Assembly (NCBI RefSeq): GCF_019649055.1
Contig: NW_026570508.1
Location: 1 to 64,000, forward strand
Length of the DNA stretch: 64,000 bases
Direction of reading: 5' to 3'
DNA from: Paramacrobiotus metropolitanus
Lineage: Eukaryota > Tardigrada > Eutardigrada > Parachela > Macrobiotidae
The stretch's first letter is position 1, and each line of letters begins with the position of its first letter. The notes beneath the pieces are model-generated. The model saw nothing but the letters and a program-made list of their open reading frames with translations, was not told the DNA's origin and did not search any database. The position numbers were made by a program, and so were the translations under genes. Below, piece after piece: positions 21,570 through 30,518 of this stretch.

Positions 21570-22358
21570 TCATCGAGGGTTTGCTGGTGTCCGAGGTTTA
21601 CCGGGCCCGTGCTGAGCCTCCGATCTTCCTCGGTGGCTAACCGCCGTCCGTCGGCGCTGTTCACCGAGCGATGGTCCGGAGCCAGTTGGCTTCATCTGAG
21701 TTGATGGGGTCGACCCTGTTGGGGTCACTACCGCCATCAAAGGTTGTACCGGAGGTAGCCTCGATGCTGACGGTAAACTGCCTAGTGGTGTCGTCACCGG
21801 GGCATCTATCCGTGTGAGTTGGGCCAAGTACTGGGTTCCGTCTGGTCCAGTCAGTATGGCGGTCGTCGGAAGGTGGGTTGGCGCCGGGTGTTCAACCGGG
21901 AACCTATTGGGTTCCGTGTTGAGCCTGTCCCGCTGAGCCTGGGTTGCTGCCGTTTCCCGCCGTTCATCCTCGCGGTCTTCAGCACGACGTCGCTCTCGGG
22001 CATTGACCAGCCTCGGGTTCTCCGGGGGTGGTGGGGCTGTATCCCAGCCATGTTCTTGTGTACGGCGACGGTGACGGTACAGGTCCCACAGGTGCAGCAA
22101 TGGCTCTCCCTGCAACTGGGCTATCACTTTTTGGTGACCAACCAGATACAGGTACGCGCTCAGGTTCCCTGCTACGGCTTCAAGGTACAAGGCGTTAGCC
22201 TGTTCATCATGTGAGGCTCTTCCGACTGAAGACTGTTTATCCAGCCGGATGAGGGTGCATTCTGCGCAAGCGTGCCGGGAACCATAATTGTGGTTATTCG
22301 CACGGCAGCTTTTGCATCCTAGATCATAAGCTTCTGTCCGATTCTGCGAGAAGAGCAC
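21570..22358 (-). CDS. Gypsy-B ORF3, zinc-cluster protein of unknown role
   Basis: This 262-codon ORF follows integrase. An N-terminal Cys cluster (CKSCRANN, then CAEC about 14 residues on) could bind zinc. A predicted helical middle, an Arg/Glu-rich stretch and a Pro/Thr/Gly-rich tail follow. It has no signal peptide, membrane span or protease/RT motif, so it is not env. Its closest relative is the + copy at 18585-19376, and shared reading-frame preservation in two copies suggests a real product. Function unknown. Confidence 0.5.
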   Translation of the reverse strand: MLFSQNRTEAYDLGCKSCRANNHNYGSRHACAECTLIRLDKQSSVGRASHDEQANALYLEAVAGNLSAYLYLVGHQKVIAQLQGEPLLHLWDLYRHRRRTQEHGWDTAPPPPENPRLVNARERRRAEDREDERRETAATQAQRDRLNTEPNRFPVEHPAPTHLPTTAILTGPDGTQYLAQLTRIDAPVTTPLGSLPSASRLPPVQPLMAVVTPTGSTPSTQMKPTGSGPSLGEQRRRTAVSHRGRSEAQHGPGKPRTPANPR

Positions 22359-22539
22359 TGAAGGATCACGGTTAGCTTACCAAGTTCTATGGTTTACGTC
22401 CTATAATTACGTCCTATAATTACTACGGTCGGGTACGATCGGTTCTCGTCCGTATCCCGCCTGGAGGAGGTTGATTCTCGAAACTCCTCCGGCGCATTCT
22501 GCGCCTATTAACTCCTTCAACGATTCGGTCCGGGCAGCC

Positions 22540-22971
22540 CTAACCATCCGGGTCTTCCGTCCGAGCCCGAGTGGTCTGAGTGGCCGGGGACTTGACTTCC
22601 TTCTCCGAGGGTTGGGTAGGGACCGAGGTTCGGGTTGTTGTCGCCCGTAGATTGAGCTGCATACGGTGTCGCGGAGCAAGTATGCCCCTACCAGCCTCGG
22701 TGAAATGGTCTGATTCCTCCGATTCCGACAACCCTTCCGTGTTGGCGGAGCTCTTCGGTCCCGGGCGTTGATTAGCCACTATTGGCGGCTGCACAACGTT
22801 GTCGTTCCCATCCGACTCCTCTTCCGAGGTTGCACTGAGATCCGCTGGTGTTTTCTTCGACTTCTTCGTTTCTGACCGGACTTTAATTGAAGTACCGGGT
22901 CGTGTGGCGTTTGAGTCTCCGGGTAGGGTTCTATTCGGGAAACCAACTTCTCCTGTCCCACAAAGATTCAT
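22540..22971 (-). pseudogene. Gypsy-B post-integrase acidic segment
   Basis: This is an acidic Ser/Glu-rich segment (SATSEEESDGNDN, LSESEESDHFTEAGRG) with a basic tail, the counterpart of 17891-18419. No domain recognised. It may be the C-terminal part of the integrase polyprotein, separated by an indel near 23000. Confidence 0.4.
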
Positions 22972-23072
22972 CCACGTCCCTATTGGGGACGTCGTGGTTT
23001 AGGTTTACCGGTCTTATGCTGCGCCGTGTCCCTTTTGGGGTCCGGCTACCGGTGAATTTCGTTTCCGCTGGC

Positions 23073-24308
23073 TTATAACCGGGGCTCAACCACCGAAGTG
23101 GGAGCCTTCCGAGCCTTTGGCTTCTTGGCTTTTGTTGTGGGTTCGGCCCGTCCCTCGGCGATTCGGTCGAGGATGTCTTTGTGGGCTTCATCCTCGGCTA
23201 CTTGAGCCTCTTCCAAGACTTCTTGAGCCGTCAGCATTGGCGTCTTGGCCGATCTGGTCTTCCGTTTCGGAGCCTGGGGTTCAGCCTGGTTACTGGTCGA
23301 TGTAGCCGGGGCCGGAGTGTCGGGTTGCTTCTTTTCCCGCTTATTCACCGGTTTCTTCGCTTTGACCGGTTTTTCTTTCGGTGGTTTAGGCTCCTTCGAC
23401 TTCCTCGAGGTAGCCTTAGGCTTTTCAGCTATGTCTTCTGGCTTGTCCGGGGTAGCCTCGGCTAATTTATCTGATTTGGCTAAGTCCACCGGTTGCCCTG
23501 ATGTAGCCGCGATTTCATCTTCTACGATAGGCTGCTTCTGCAATTCTTGCAGGGCTGATGTTTTGAAGTCCGAAGGGGGCTTCTTCCGTGGTCGGCCTCG
23601 TTTGGCCTTTGGTTTCTCCGGTTCAAGGTTGGCGACCGGGCTTGGTTTGCCGGGGCGACCCTTATTGGGGTCCTGCACCGACGTTAAGTCCAGTTGCCGA
23701 GGGTCCTTTGAAGGTTCTTGAGGATTTTCCTCGGCTAGGTCAGCCTTTCGGGCCCGGGTGTTGCGAGCGGGCCGACCCTCATGGGGGTCTGGTACCGTTG
23801 CAAGGTTGTTATCCCGGGTCCCTTCGTGTCGCTTCTGACCGTAAGATCGGGTTATCCGACGACGCTTGTTGCTCGGGTGGTGTTTACAACGATCCACCGC
23901 GACGACGTCTTCCTTTCCGGTGTCGACATTTCGGAGCCAAAGGTTGTTGGGTCCGCGATGGCCAAGTACAGTCCATACCCCATCGTATCGTTCCTTTCTG
24001 GTGGGATCCTTATTGGGATACTCCACCAGGACTAAGTCTCTTTTTCGGAAGTCCGGGGTTGACTTCTTCTTATTGTCGATTTCAGCACTCTTTTCGAACG
24101 TTTCGTCGATATTCGTCTTTGCGATGTCATGTGCCCGCTGGAGCCGTTCTTTCATCCGTCGCATGTACTGCTCCTTATCAGTGTACTGCTCCGGTGCGTT
24201 GGTTCCGGTGATGACATCCTGGGGTATGGTCATCTGGCGTCCGTATAGCATATAGTAGGGTGAAAAGCCGGTGGTCGCGTGTTTCGCGCGGTTGATTCCG
24301 CATACCAC
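23073..24308 (-). pseudogene. Gypsy-B integrase C-terminus with AT-hook tail
   Basis: It starts at the MVCGINRAKHATTGFSPYY block after the catalytic core and includes a GPY/F-like module (YDGVWTVLGHRGPNNLW). It then has a Lys/Pro-rich tail of about 280 residues with an AT-hook (KRGRPRKKP). It is separated from the catalytic core (25421-24372) by a stop/frameshift near 24370-24310. The tail is unusually long for gypsy integrases. Confidence 0.65.
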
Positions 24309-24371
24309 ATATTGCAGGGCTCGGTGCCATCGGTGACCATCCTTGGCGTCGCAGTACTTCCTGATTCCGTC

Positions 24372-25421
24372 CTATATCGTCTGCATGGAACGTTCAACCT
24401 GTCCTTGACCTTCTGGGTGGTAGGCTGTTCCAAAAGTATGCTGGATTCCGAAGACCTTTGCCACTTTGGCAAAGGTCTTAGCCGTAAAGTGGGATCCTTG
24501 ATCGGTGTGGAGGTGGGTCGGCATGCCGTACTTTAACACGACATCTTCCACAAAGAATTTCTCGAACTCTTTTGCAGAGTTCGTCTTGGTTGCTCGGGCA
24601 ATGGTGAACTTGGTGAACTTGTCGGTGATGGCGGCAATATACTGGTATCCCTTTGTCTCCGTCCGAGGCAAAGGTCCTTTAAAGTCCGCATATACACGGA
24701 ACCAGGGTTCACCGACCTCCATCTTCTGAAGTTTACCGGGTGGTTTGGTCCGGGGCTTGTTCACCAGGGTACACCGGGGGCAGTTATCCACATAGTCGTG
24801 GACGTCGGTCAGCATCCGATCCCAGTAGTACCGGAGCTTCGCTGCCTCCAGAGTCTTCACACGACCGAAGTGGTTGCCGGTCTTTCCGTCATGAAGTGCC
24901 CGGATAATGCCTTTTTGCATGAAGAGCGGGACCACGAACCGCCGTTCCAGCTTGGTGTTGTAGGTGGTTAGCCGGTACAGTACACCTCCACTCATCTGGT
25001 AGTGTTCCAGCAGCCGGGACTTGTGGTCCAGCTGATCTTGATTCTCCATTTCGTCGATCAGTTTCCGGAAGTGAGGGTCCCGGAGCTGCAGTCTGCGTAG
25101 CTCCTTATTGGACACCATCGGCTTCTCTTCTTCATCCTCGGGTTCGCCTTGTGAACCCGAAGCCTCCGGTTCGGCTGTTCCGGTTACTCGTCCCCTTGCG
25201 GTTCCGACCCTCGACTCGCCTTGTGAGCCCGGATCGTCCGGTACGATGACGTTAATTATGCGTACGTCCGCGGTTGCGAGGTCATTCCAGTCGGTGATGA
25301 CTTTGCATCCGGGAAGCGGGGTATTCTTCGGTACTGGACGACGCATTCTGGTCGTCTGCTTCCATCCGACCGCTCGGAGGGACCTGACTCGGGCCTCATC
25401 CGTTAAGCCTCCGGGTTCCAA
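24372..25421 (-). pseudogene. Gypsy-B integrase zinc domain and catalytic core
   Basis: The HHCC domain is visible (ALHDGKTGNHFGRVKTLEA with its histidines, then NCPRCTLVNK). The core has the acidic residues in VYADFKGPLP, HTDQGSHFTA and GQGQVERSM. These are the standard Ty3/gypsy integrase motifs. The frame stops just past the third acidic motif, which separates it from its C-terminus. A linker of unknown function precedes the zinc domain. Confidence 0.75.
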
Positions 25422-25439
25422 GGTCTGGTCCGGGTTTCT

Positions 25440-26135
25440 TCAGCTTCTTTCCTTTTGAACTTTCCGTTGTACCCGTAGAGACCTTATTTGGATCTCATCT
25501 TTGAAGTCTTCAAAGTTGGGTACTTGGTCGAGTTCTTCGTGAGGGTCGTTATCGTCGGGTCGTTCCAACGGCCATCGAGACAGAGCATCCGCGTTGTCGC
25601 AGAAGACTCCGGGTTTGTACTCGATAGTAATATCCTTGCCTTGCAGGGCCAATGCCCACCGTGTTAGCCGGGGGTTGATGCCGGGTCTATTGGACTCACA
25701 GCGCATCAAGTTCTGCAAGGCTCGGTGGTCCGTTCTGACGGTAAAGGGTCCATGGTCAATGAAGTGTTTGAACTTCTGGACAGCCCAAACTACGGCTAGG
25801 CATTCCCATTCGGTGACTCCGTAGTTCTTCTCGGCTCCGTGGAGTACTCGGCTGGCAAATGCTACTGGGTGGTCTTCTTGTGACAACACCGCGCCAAGTC
25901 CGGCTCCACTGGCATCGCACTCGATTACCGTCTTTTTGGACGGGTCGAACTTTGCGAGTACCGGGGCTGTGGTTAAGGCCTGTTTGATACCGTTGAACTC
26001 TGCAGTATGGTCATCCGTCCAGTCTGTCCGGATGGAATTGGTCTTCCGAAGGAGTTCATACATTTTCGAGGTCCGCTGAGCGTAGTTCCGGATGAATTTT
26101 CGGTAATAGTTGGCCAACCCGAGGAACGACCGCAA
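25440..26135 (-). pseudogene. Gypsy-B RT thumb and RNase H
   Basis: It begins with the RT connection block (SFLGLANYYRKFIRNYA) and continues into RNase H (IECDASGAGLGAVLSQ, EWECLAVVWAVQKF, RTDHRALQNL, NADALSRWP). It belongs to the same polyprotein as 26827-25973 but in a shifted frame. Confidence 0.75.
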
Positions 26136-26827
26136 TTGGCGTTCTGTTCTCGGGGTTGGTGTTGCGCAATAGCGGCTACCTTATCATCGTCGGTCTGGAC
26201 GCCGGCCTTGCTGAGGACGTGTCCGAGGAACGGAAGCTTGTCCGCCCCAACCTCGCATTTCGACGGTTTAATGGTGAACCCGGCCTCTTGTAGGCATTCT
26301 AGGGTGGCTCGGAAGGCTTCTTTGAATTCTTCAAAGGTCCGATCGAAGAAGATAATGTCGTCGATATACGCAAAAACACCTTTCTTGTGGGCTTTTGCGG
26401 TTATTTTATCGACGTGCATCTGGAAGGTTGCGGGTCCGTTGCAGACTCCAAACGGCATCCGGTTAAAACGGTACATGCCCTCCGGGGTTACGAAGGTTGT
26501 CATGTCCTTCGAGGCTTCATCCATTGGGATTTGCCAGAAACCAGACTGGCAGTCCACCTTGCCGTAATACTCCATCCCGGCGCACTGGTCCAGCAATTCA
26601 TCCGGGTTGGGAAGAGGGTAGTTGTTCTTCTTGATGACTGCGTTCAACTTAATATAGCTGATGCAGAACCGGGTTCCGACGGAGCCATCAGGGTTTTTCT
26701 TGGCTGCCAAGACCATGGGGAAGCTCCACGCTGCGTCGGAGGGTTCAATGACACCCTGGTCCAACATCTCCTGGACGTGTTTGGAGATGAATTCGCGGCC
26801 CTTCCAACTCGTTCTGGTCGGATTCAT
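25973..26827 (-). pseudogene. Gypsy-B reverse transcriptase palm and fingers
   Basis: RT blocks are in order: VIEPSDAAWSFPMVLAAKK, RFCISYIKLNAVI, KVDCQSGFWQIPMD, FGVCNGPATFQ, and FAYIDDIIFF (YIDD active site). The frame becomes nonsense after LSKAGVQTDDDK because of an indel near 26140. A frame break near 26920 separates it from the linker upstream. Confidence 0.8.
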
Positions 26828-26923
26828 TTTGATGGGCTTCGCTCCTTGGACATCGATGGCGTGGGTGACTCCCTTGACGTCACCATAGGGTCGCTTTGAG
26901 GTCGGGAAGACCAGTCGATACTC

Positions 26924-27944
26924 TCATGCGATGTCCCGTAAGACCTGTCGCTGCTCGTCGGTTAGATTCTCTCCGAGCTTCATGGAGTTTATGGCCTTCC
27001 GCTGCTCCTCCACGGTCTCCGGGTCTTCCTCACCTAATTGGGTAAGTCTGACCCGGGCCTTCCGGTCGTCCGTCATGTGTTCGTACGGTTCGATCCGACC
27101 CATTGGGGTTCCTTTCCGGATGATGACCTCCTTATTGGTATGGTTAGCCACGAGGATGGTGAATTTCTTCCCGTCATGTGGGGTCGGACCATCCTTCATT
27201 TCGATACCCTCCGCTAAGGCTTCCTCCGAGCCGAGGTACATTAGGTACTTGTTCTTAGCGGGGTCCACCTCCAAGTCTATGGTTACCGTGACTTCCACGA
27301 CTGCTCGGGGTGGTAGCTCGACCTTCTGTTGAGTCCGCACCGTAGTGGCGTTATATTGTGTCGCCTTCGGTAGGTTGTACGGGCGGTCTCCGTGCTTCTC
27401 GACCCGGGCAACTCCCATAGGAATCTCCCATTCGATGCCCTCGTTGTCGAATTCATACTCGTAGAGATCCGAGTAGTACATGTAGCGGATCTTGGCGCCT
27501 CTACGCAGCACTTGGTTCTGCTCGGTCGCATTCTGGACCTTGATCCATGCCGTGTCACAAGTTGGCCGGATCTGAATGTCGTCTACTATCGGACGAACTC
27601 CGGAGTGTCGTCGCCGGAAGGACTCGAAGTGGATTTCCCGGTCAAGGTCCATACTTCTAAGGGTCCGCACAAGTATCGCACAAGTCGAGTACGGGGGTAG
27701 TGTGGACTTGTTCTCGACGAATACCGGTTGCCGGTCGTCGCACTTGAGGCTTGTTTCGGTATTTAGCCGGAGAAGATTGACCGTTGGGTTAGATTCTGTT
27801 GCCGTAGCTATTGGCTTAGGCTTCTTAACCCTTTTCCATGGGTTATACAGGGTCTTGTCGGACTTAGTCGTCCGCACCGAGGCTTGAGCCTTGGGTGCTG
27901 GGGTTTGGTCGGAGACGACGGGTTTACCTCCGACGAATGTCGCC
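26924..27944 (-). pseudogene. Gypsy-B region between protease and RT
   Basis: The - strand is open from the insertion point down to 26924 (ATFVGGKPVV start region, DDIQIRPTCDTAWIKVQ, VVEVTVTIDLEVDP). Its beta-rich middle recalls the spacer or dUTPase-like region found between protease and RT in some retroelements, but no catalytic motif was recognised. It ends at a stop just before the RT. The Ngaro/PAT element interrupts its N-terminal side. Confidence 0.5.
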
Positions 27945-28122
27945 TATTATTTTATCAAGCAGTCGGGAGTAAACGGAAGGACGAGATGTGCTTTGGGTGG
28001 TTAGGTTTATTCATTAAAGCCAAACCATGGGCAGAAGCTTCTACCAGTCGGTTGAACATTATAAGCGCACAATATGCTAACAAACAATGCAATGAAACCA
28101 AGTAGGCCGAAAAGGTCATCTC
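27945..28122 (-). repeat. Split repeat B2
   Basis: About 178 bp, nearly identical to B1 at 28387-28563; two single-base differences were noted. Its outer edge is the 3' end of the retroelement, adjoining gypsy-B sequence. Confidence 0.9.
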
Positions 28123-28212
28123 AATAGCAAATACTTTAAAACAAGGATAACACAAGAGGCTAACTAAAACTTTCTTCATCCACAGCGAATCCACAGATGG
28201 GGGGGTGGGAGG

Positions 28213-28386
28213 AAACAGCATGGGGCAGTCAAATGGTGCGCAGTAACTGTCGGCTGCGATTTTATAGGCATCCGTTTCGCAGTGGATCCGGCTTCGTGAA
28301 AGGCTCCGATACGGACGTAGGCAGGCAGCAGACTGACCGCTGGCTTTCTCAAAAATAATAATCAGATTCCGGGTGGAATTTTCCAC
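28213..28386 (-). repeat. Split repeat A2
   Basis: 174 bp matching A1 at 61828-62001 apart from one or two bases near the outer end. It directly abuts B1, the expected A2-B1 junction. Confidence 0.9.
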
Positions 28387-28563
28387 ATTATTTTATCAAG
28401 CAGTCGGGAGTAAACGGAAGGACGAGATGTGCTTTGGGGGGTTAGGTTTATTCATTAAAGCTAAACCATGGGCAGAAGCTTCTACCAGTCGGTTGAACAT
28501 TATAAGCGCACAATATGCTAACAAACAATGCAATGAAACCAAGTAGGCCGAAAAGGTCATCTC
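28387..28563 (-). repeat. Split repeat B1
   Basis: Partner of B2; it lies just downstream of the recombinase stop (28583) in the element's direction. Confidence 0.9.
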
Positions 28564-28582
28564 CCAAACCCCCAAGCAGGCG

Positions 28583-29586
28583 CTATTGCAAATACCTTGC
28601 CATCTCTGAAGCGAACTGTTGACGCAGATTGTCATCCCTTTGAATGTAGCGATTGTAACACGCACTGCGCCAGTTGCCTTGAGCTTTCATAGCTTCGACT
28701 GGGACATCCGCTGAAGATGCTGCTGTGGTTCCACCACGTCGAAAGGAGTGAATGGAATAGCCGCAGTGATTTATTCCTGCTGCTCTAAGAGTAAGATTCA
28801 GCAGCTGACGGAAATCCGTGTCGGTCATAGGTTTGACCGAGTTGTTCGAGCGGTAGCTAAAAAGCGGTTGGTCAGGGAGTGCTCCATTCTGCCGGAGCAT
28901 TTCGGTGAGCGCGGCCACAGGGCATAATTTTGAGCCGTCATTCTGTTTAGCAAGCGGAATAACCAAGCGTTCTTTTTCGAACCGATTTGTTTTTAGCGTA
29001 GTAACGAGCAAGTCGACACCTTTCTCCGTGAAGGTGACATTTTTGCGTAACAGATATCTGTCCCGGTTTCTTTCTTTTGACGGAAATAAGTTCGAGCTGC
29101 GAAGCAACGAGCAGAAAGCCACCAAGCAAGCGGCCCAGAAAGTCTTACGTTTAGCTTGGGTAACACAATCAAGCACACTGTGAATCTGGAGTAGGACATC
29201 GGTCGAGCTTGGTGGGGAAGTTCAAGCCGAGAACGCTGGAGACCGGACAAGGCCTCCTTGATCACGAAGTGGTTGATATCAGGCGGGGTGAGGTTCCGAT
29301 CATGGTGAGCCGTGACTACGCCAGAGACATAATTGCATACTGTCGAGTATTCAAGACCATCATCTGCAAGACCGGCAACGTACAACGCTACCGTGTGAAC
29401 AGATGCGGGCAGACTCTGCAAGCGGTAGCGGGAACAAAATTCGGCAAATCGGCGCCATTGCGCTTCACGGGTTTTGCGTGTAGCACTTGTTCTGCAGTTC
29501 GTCCTCAAATTCTGCAAGCGTTTTTCCAGTCTGGCGATTAGGGAAGCTAAAACAAGCAGACACCGGTAAATTTTCGGAGTGAACAA
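28583..29586 (-). pseudogene. Tyrosine recombinase with one frameshift
   Basis: The N-terminal part reads a core-binding domain (KTREAQWRRFAEFCSRY, ALYVAGLADDGLEYSTV). The catalytic part in the second frame has the conserved Arg (CSLLRSSNLF), the HxxR box (YSIHSFRRGGTT), a Trp/His-position residue in GNWRS, and the nucleophile Tyr in CYNRYIQ. The switch between frames is near 29190 and needs a one-base change. In Ngaro/PAT elements this enzyme integrates the circular DNA copy. The frameshift probably inactivates this copy. The start shown is approximate. Confidence 0.75.
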
Positions 29587-29700
29587 GCAATTTAGCGACG
29601 AGTGCTATGTAACCGTCACCATCTTGAATACGACTCAGGGCGTCAGCTGACGTATTTTGCAAGCCAGGCACATGCGTAGCGGAAAACCGAAAATCATAAA
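29465..29700 (-). pseudogene. C-terminal end of Ngaro/PAT RNase H, cut off by the virus
   Basis: The frame reads YDFRFSATHVPGLQNTSADALSR, the end of the RNase H domain, then a tail to 29465. It joins in frame with the RT ORF at 58887 once the virus and one copy of the 6-bp duplication are removed. Confidence 0.8.
29695..29700. repeat. Target-site duplication CATAAA, left copy
   Basis: Identical to 58887-58892. A 6-bp duplication is what Polinton integrases make. Confidence 0.9.
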
Positions 29701-29720
29701 TGATGATATAGGTACCATCT

Positions 29721-29760
29721 GCTGTGCTGGCATTTACCCCCGAGTAACTGCCAGCACAGC
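29721..29760. repeat. Near-terminal hairpin of the virus, left
   Basis: GCTGTGCTGGCA (29721-29732) is perfectly complementary to 29749-29760 around a 16-nt loop containing CCCCCGAG. It lies 20 bp from the extreme end and is exactly mirrored at the right end. Confidence 0.9.
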
Positions 29761-30518
29761 GACTAACGCGGGCGGTTGCCATACGGCAGGGGCATGCCTC
29801 CTCTCGCTACGAAGCGCAGAGCCTGGTGTACTGAATACACCAGTTCTTACACGTTCCGGGTAGGCACGTGTACTATAATAATATTTAACATAGTTATTAT
29901 CCGTATCGTACAATACTGCCCTCGTACAGTGCCAGCGCTTTTCACAGTCATTTATGACCACCTGCTGTCTTCTCTCGGTCTGGTGTCTCTCAGGAATTTT
30001 CGTGCATACTTAATCATCATGAGCAATGTTATGCATGGCATATACACACACTGATAGCATGCCGCCGGACGACTGCCTGGCCCTTCATGATCTGATGCAG
30101 TTCGCAGTCAGGCGTGCATTCCCTGGATACAGTATGCACGCGTAACGGCGTTGCCGTAGTGTTGGTCAGCAAGCTGGCTGGCTGGCTGGCTGATAACAAA
30201 ATATTTCCCACCAGAGTAATTGTCCGTGTAAAAAACGAATTGCAGCTTTCTCATGGCGCGTTATCTTAATTTCATTATATGAGTCATTGGAAGCGGCTAA
30301 CAACAGGCACAGATAATGGTCAGCGCTATCTCCATTGGGTCATGGTAAGTGTGCATTTTATCGTCTCCACATGAGACAGTATTTTCATTTGGTGTGTGCT
30401 CTTCTCAAGTCAAGAACTGAGTTCTCTTCCTTTCGCACTGACTTTGCAATTGTATTATATAGTGGCACTGCGTTATTGATTTTACACGAGCGGATATTAT
30501 AATTTTTCCATCAGTAAT
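29761..30518 (+). other. Non-coding outer part of left TIR
   Basis: No gene was recognised. It contains a short (CTGG)n run near 30172-30190 and is presumably promoter and origin-proximal sequence for the TIR gene starting at 30519. Protein-primed polymerases start at the very ends, so the origin would be at 29701. Confidence 0.5.

Larger units (their letters stand above)
21426..27944 (-). mobile_element. Gypsy-B, inverted copy, 3' part
   Basis: This - strand Ty3/gypsy element has, from high to low coordinates, a linker region, RT, RNase H, integrase with AT-hook tail, an acidic segment and a zinc-type ORF3. Several frame breaks (about 26920, 26140, 25430, 24370) show it is decayed. Its 5' part with the protease lies at 62002-64000, because a tyrosine-recombinase element is inserted at 27944/62002. 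Confidence 0.8.
27945..29700 (-). mobile_element. Ngaro/PAT-type tyrosine-recombinase retroelement, 3' part
   Basis: This half carries the end of RNase H, the tyrosine recombinase and the split repeats B1, A2 and B2. The 5' half, with A1, Gag and RT, is at 58887-62001. Without the virus inserted in it the element is about 4.87 kb. Split direct repeats in the order A1-ORFs-B1-A2-B2 are diagnostic of PAT/Ngaro elements, which integrate by tyrosine recombinase through a circular intermediate and make no target duplication. Confidence 0.85.
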
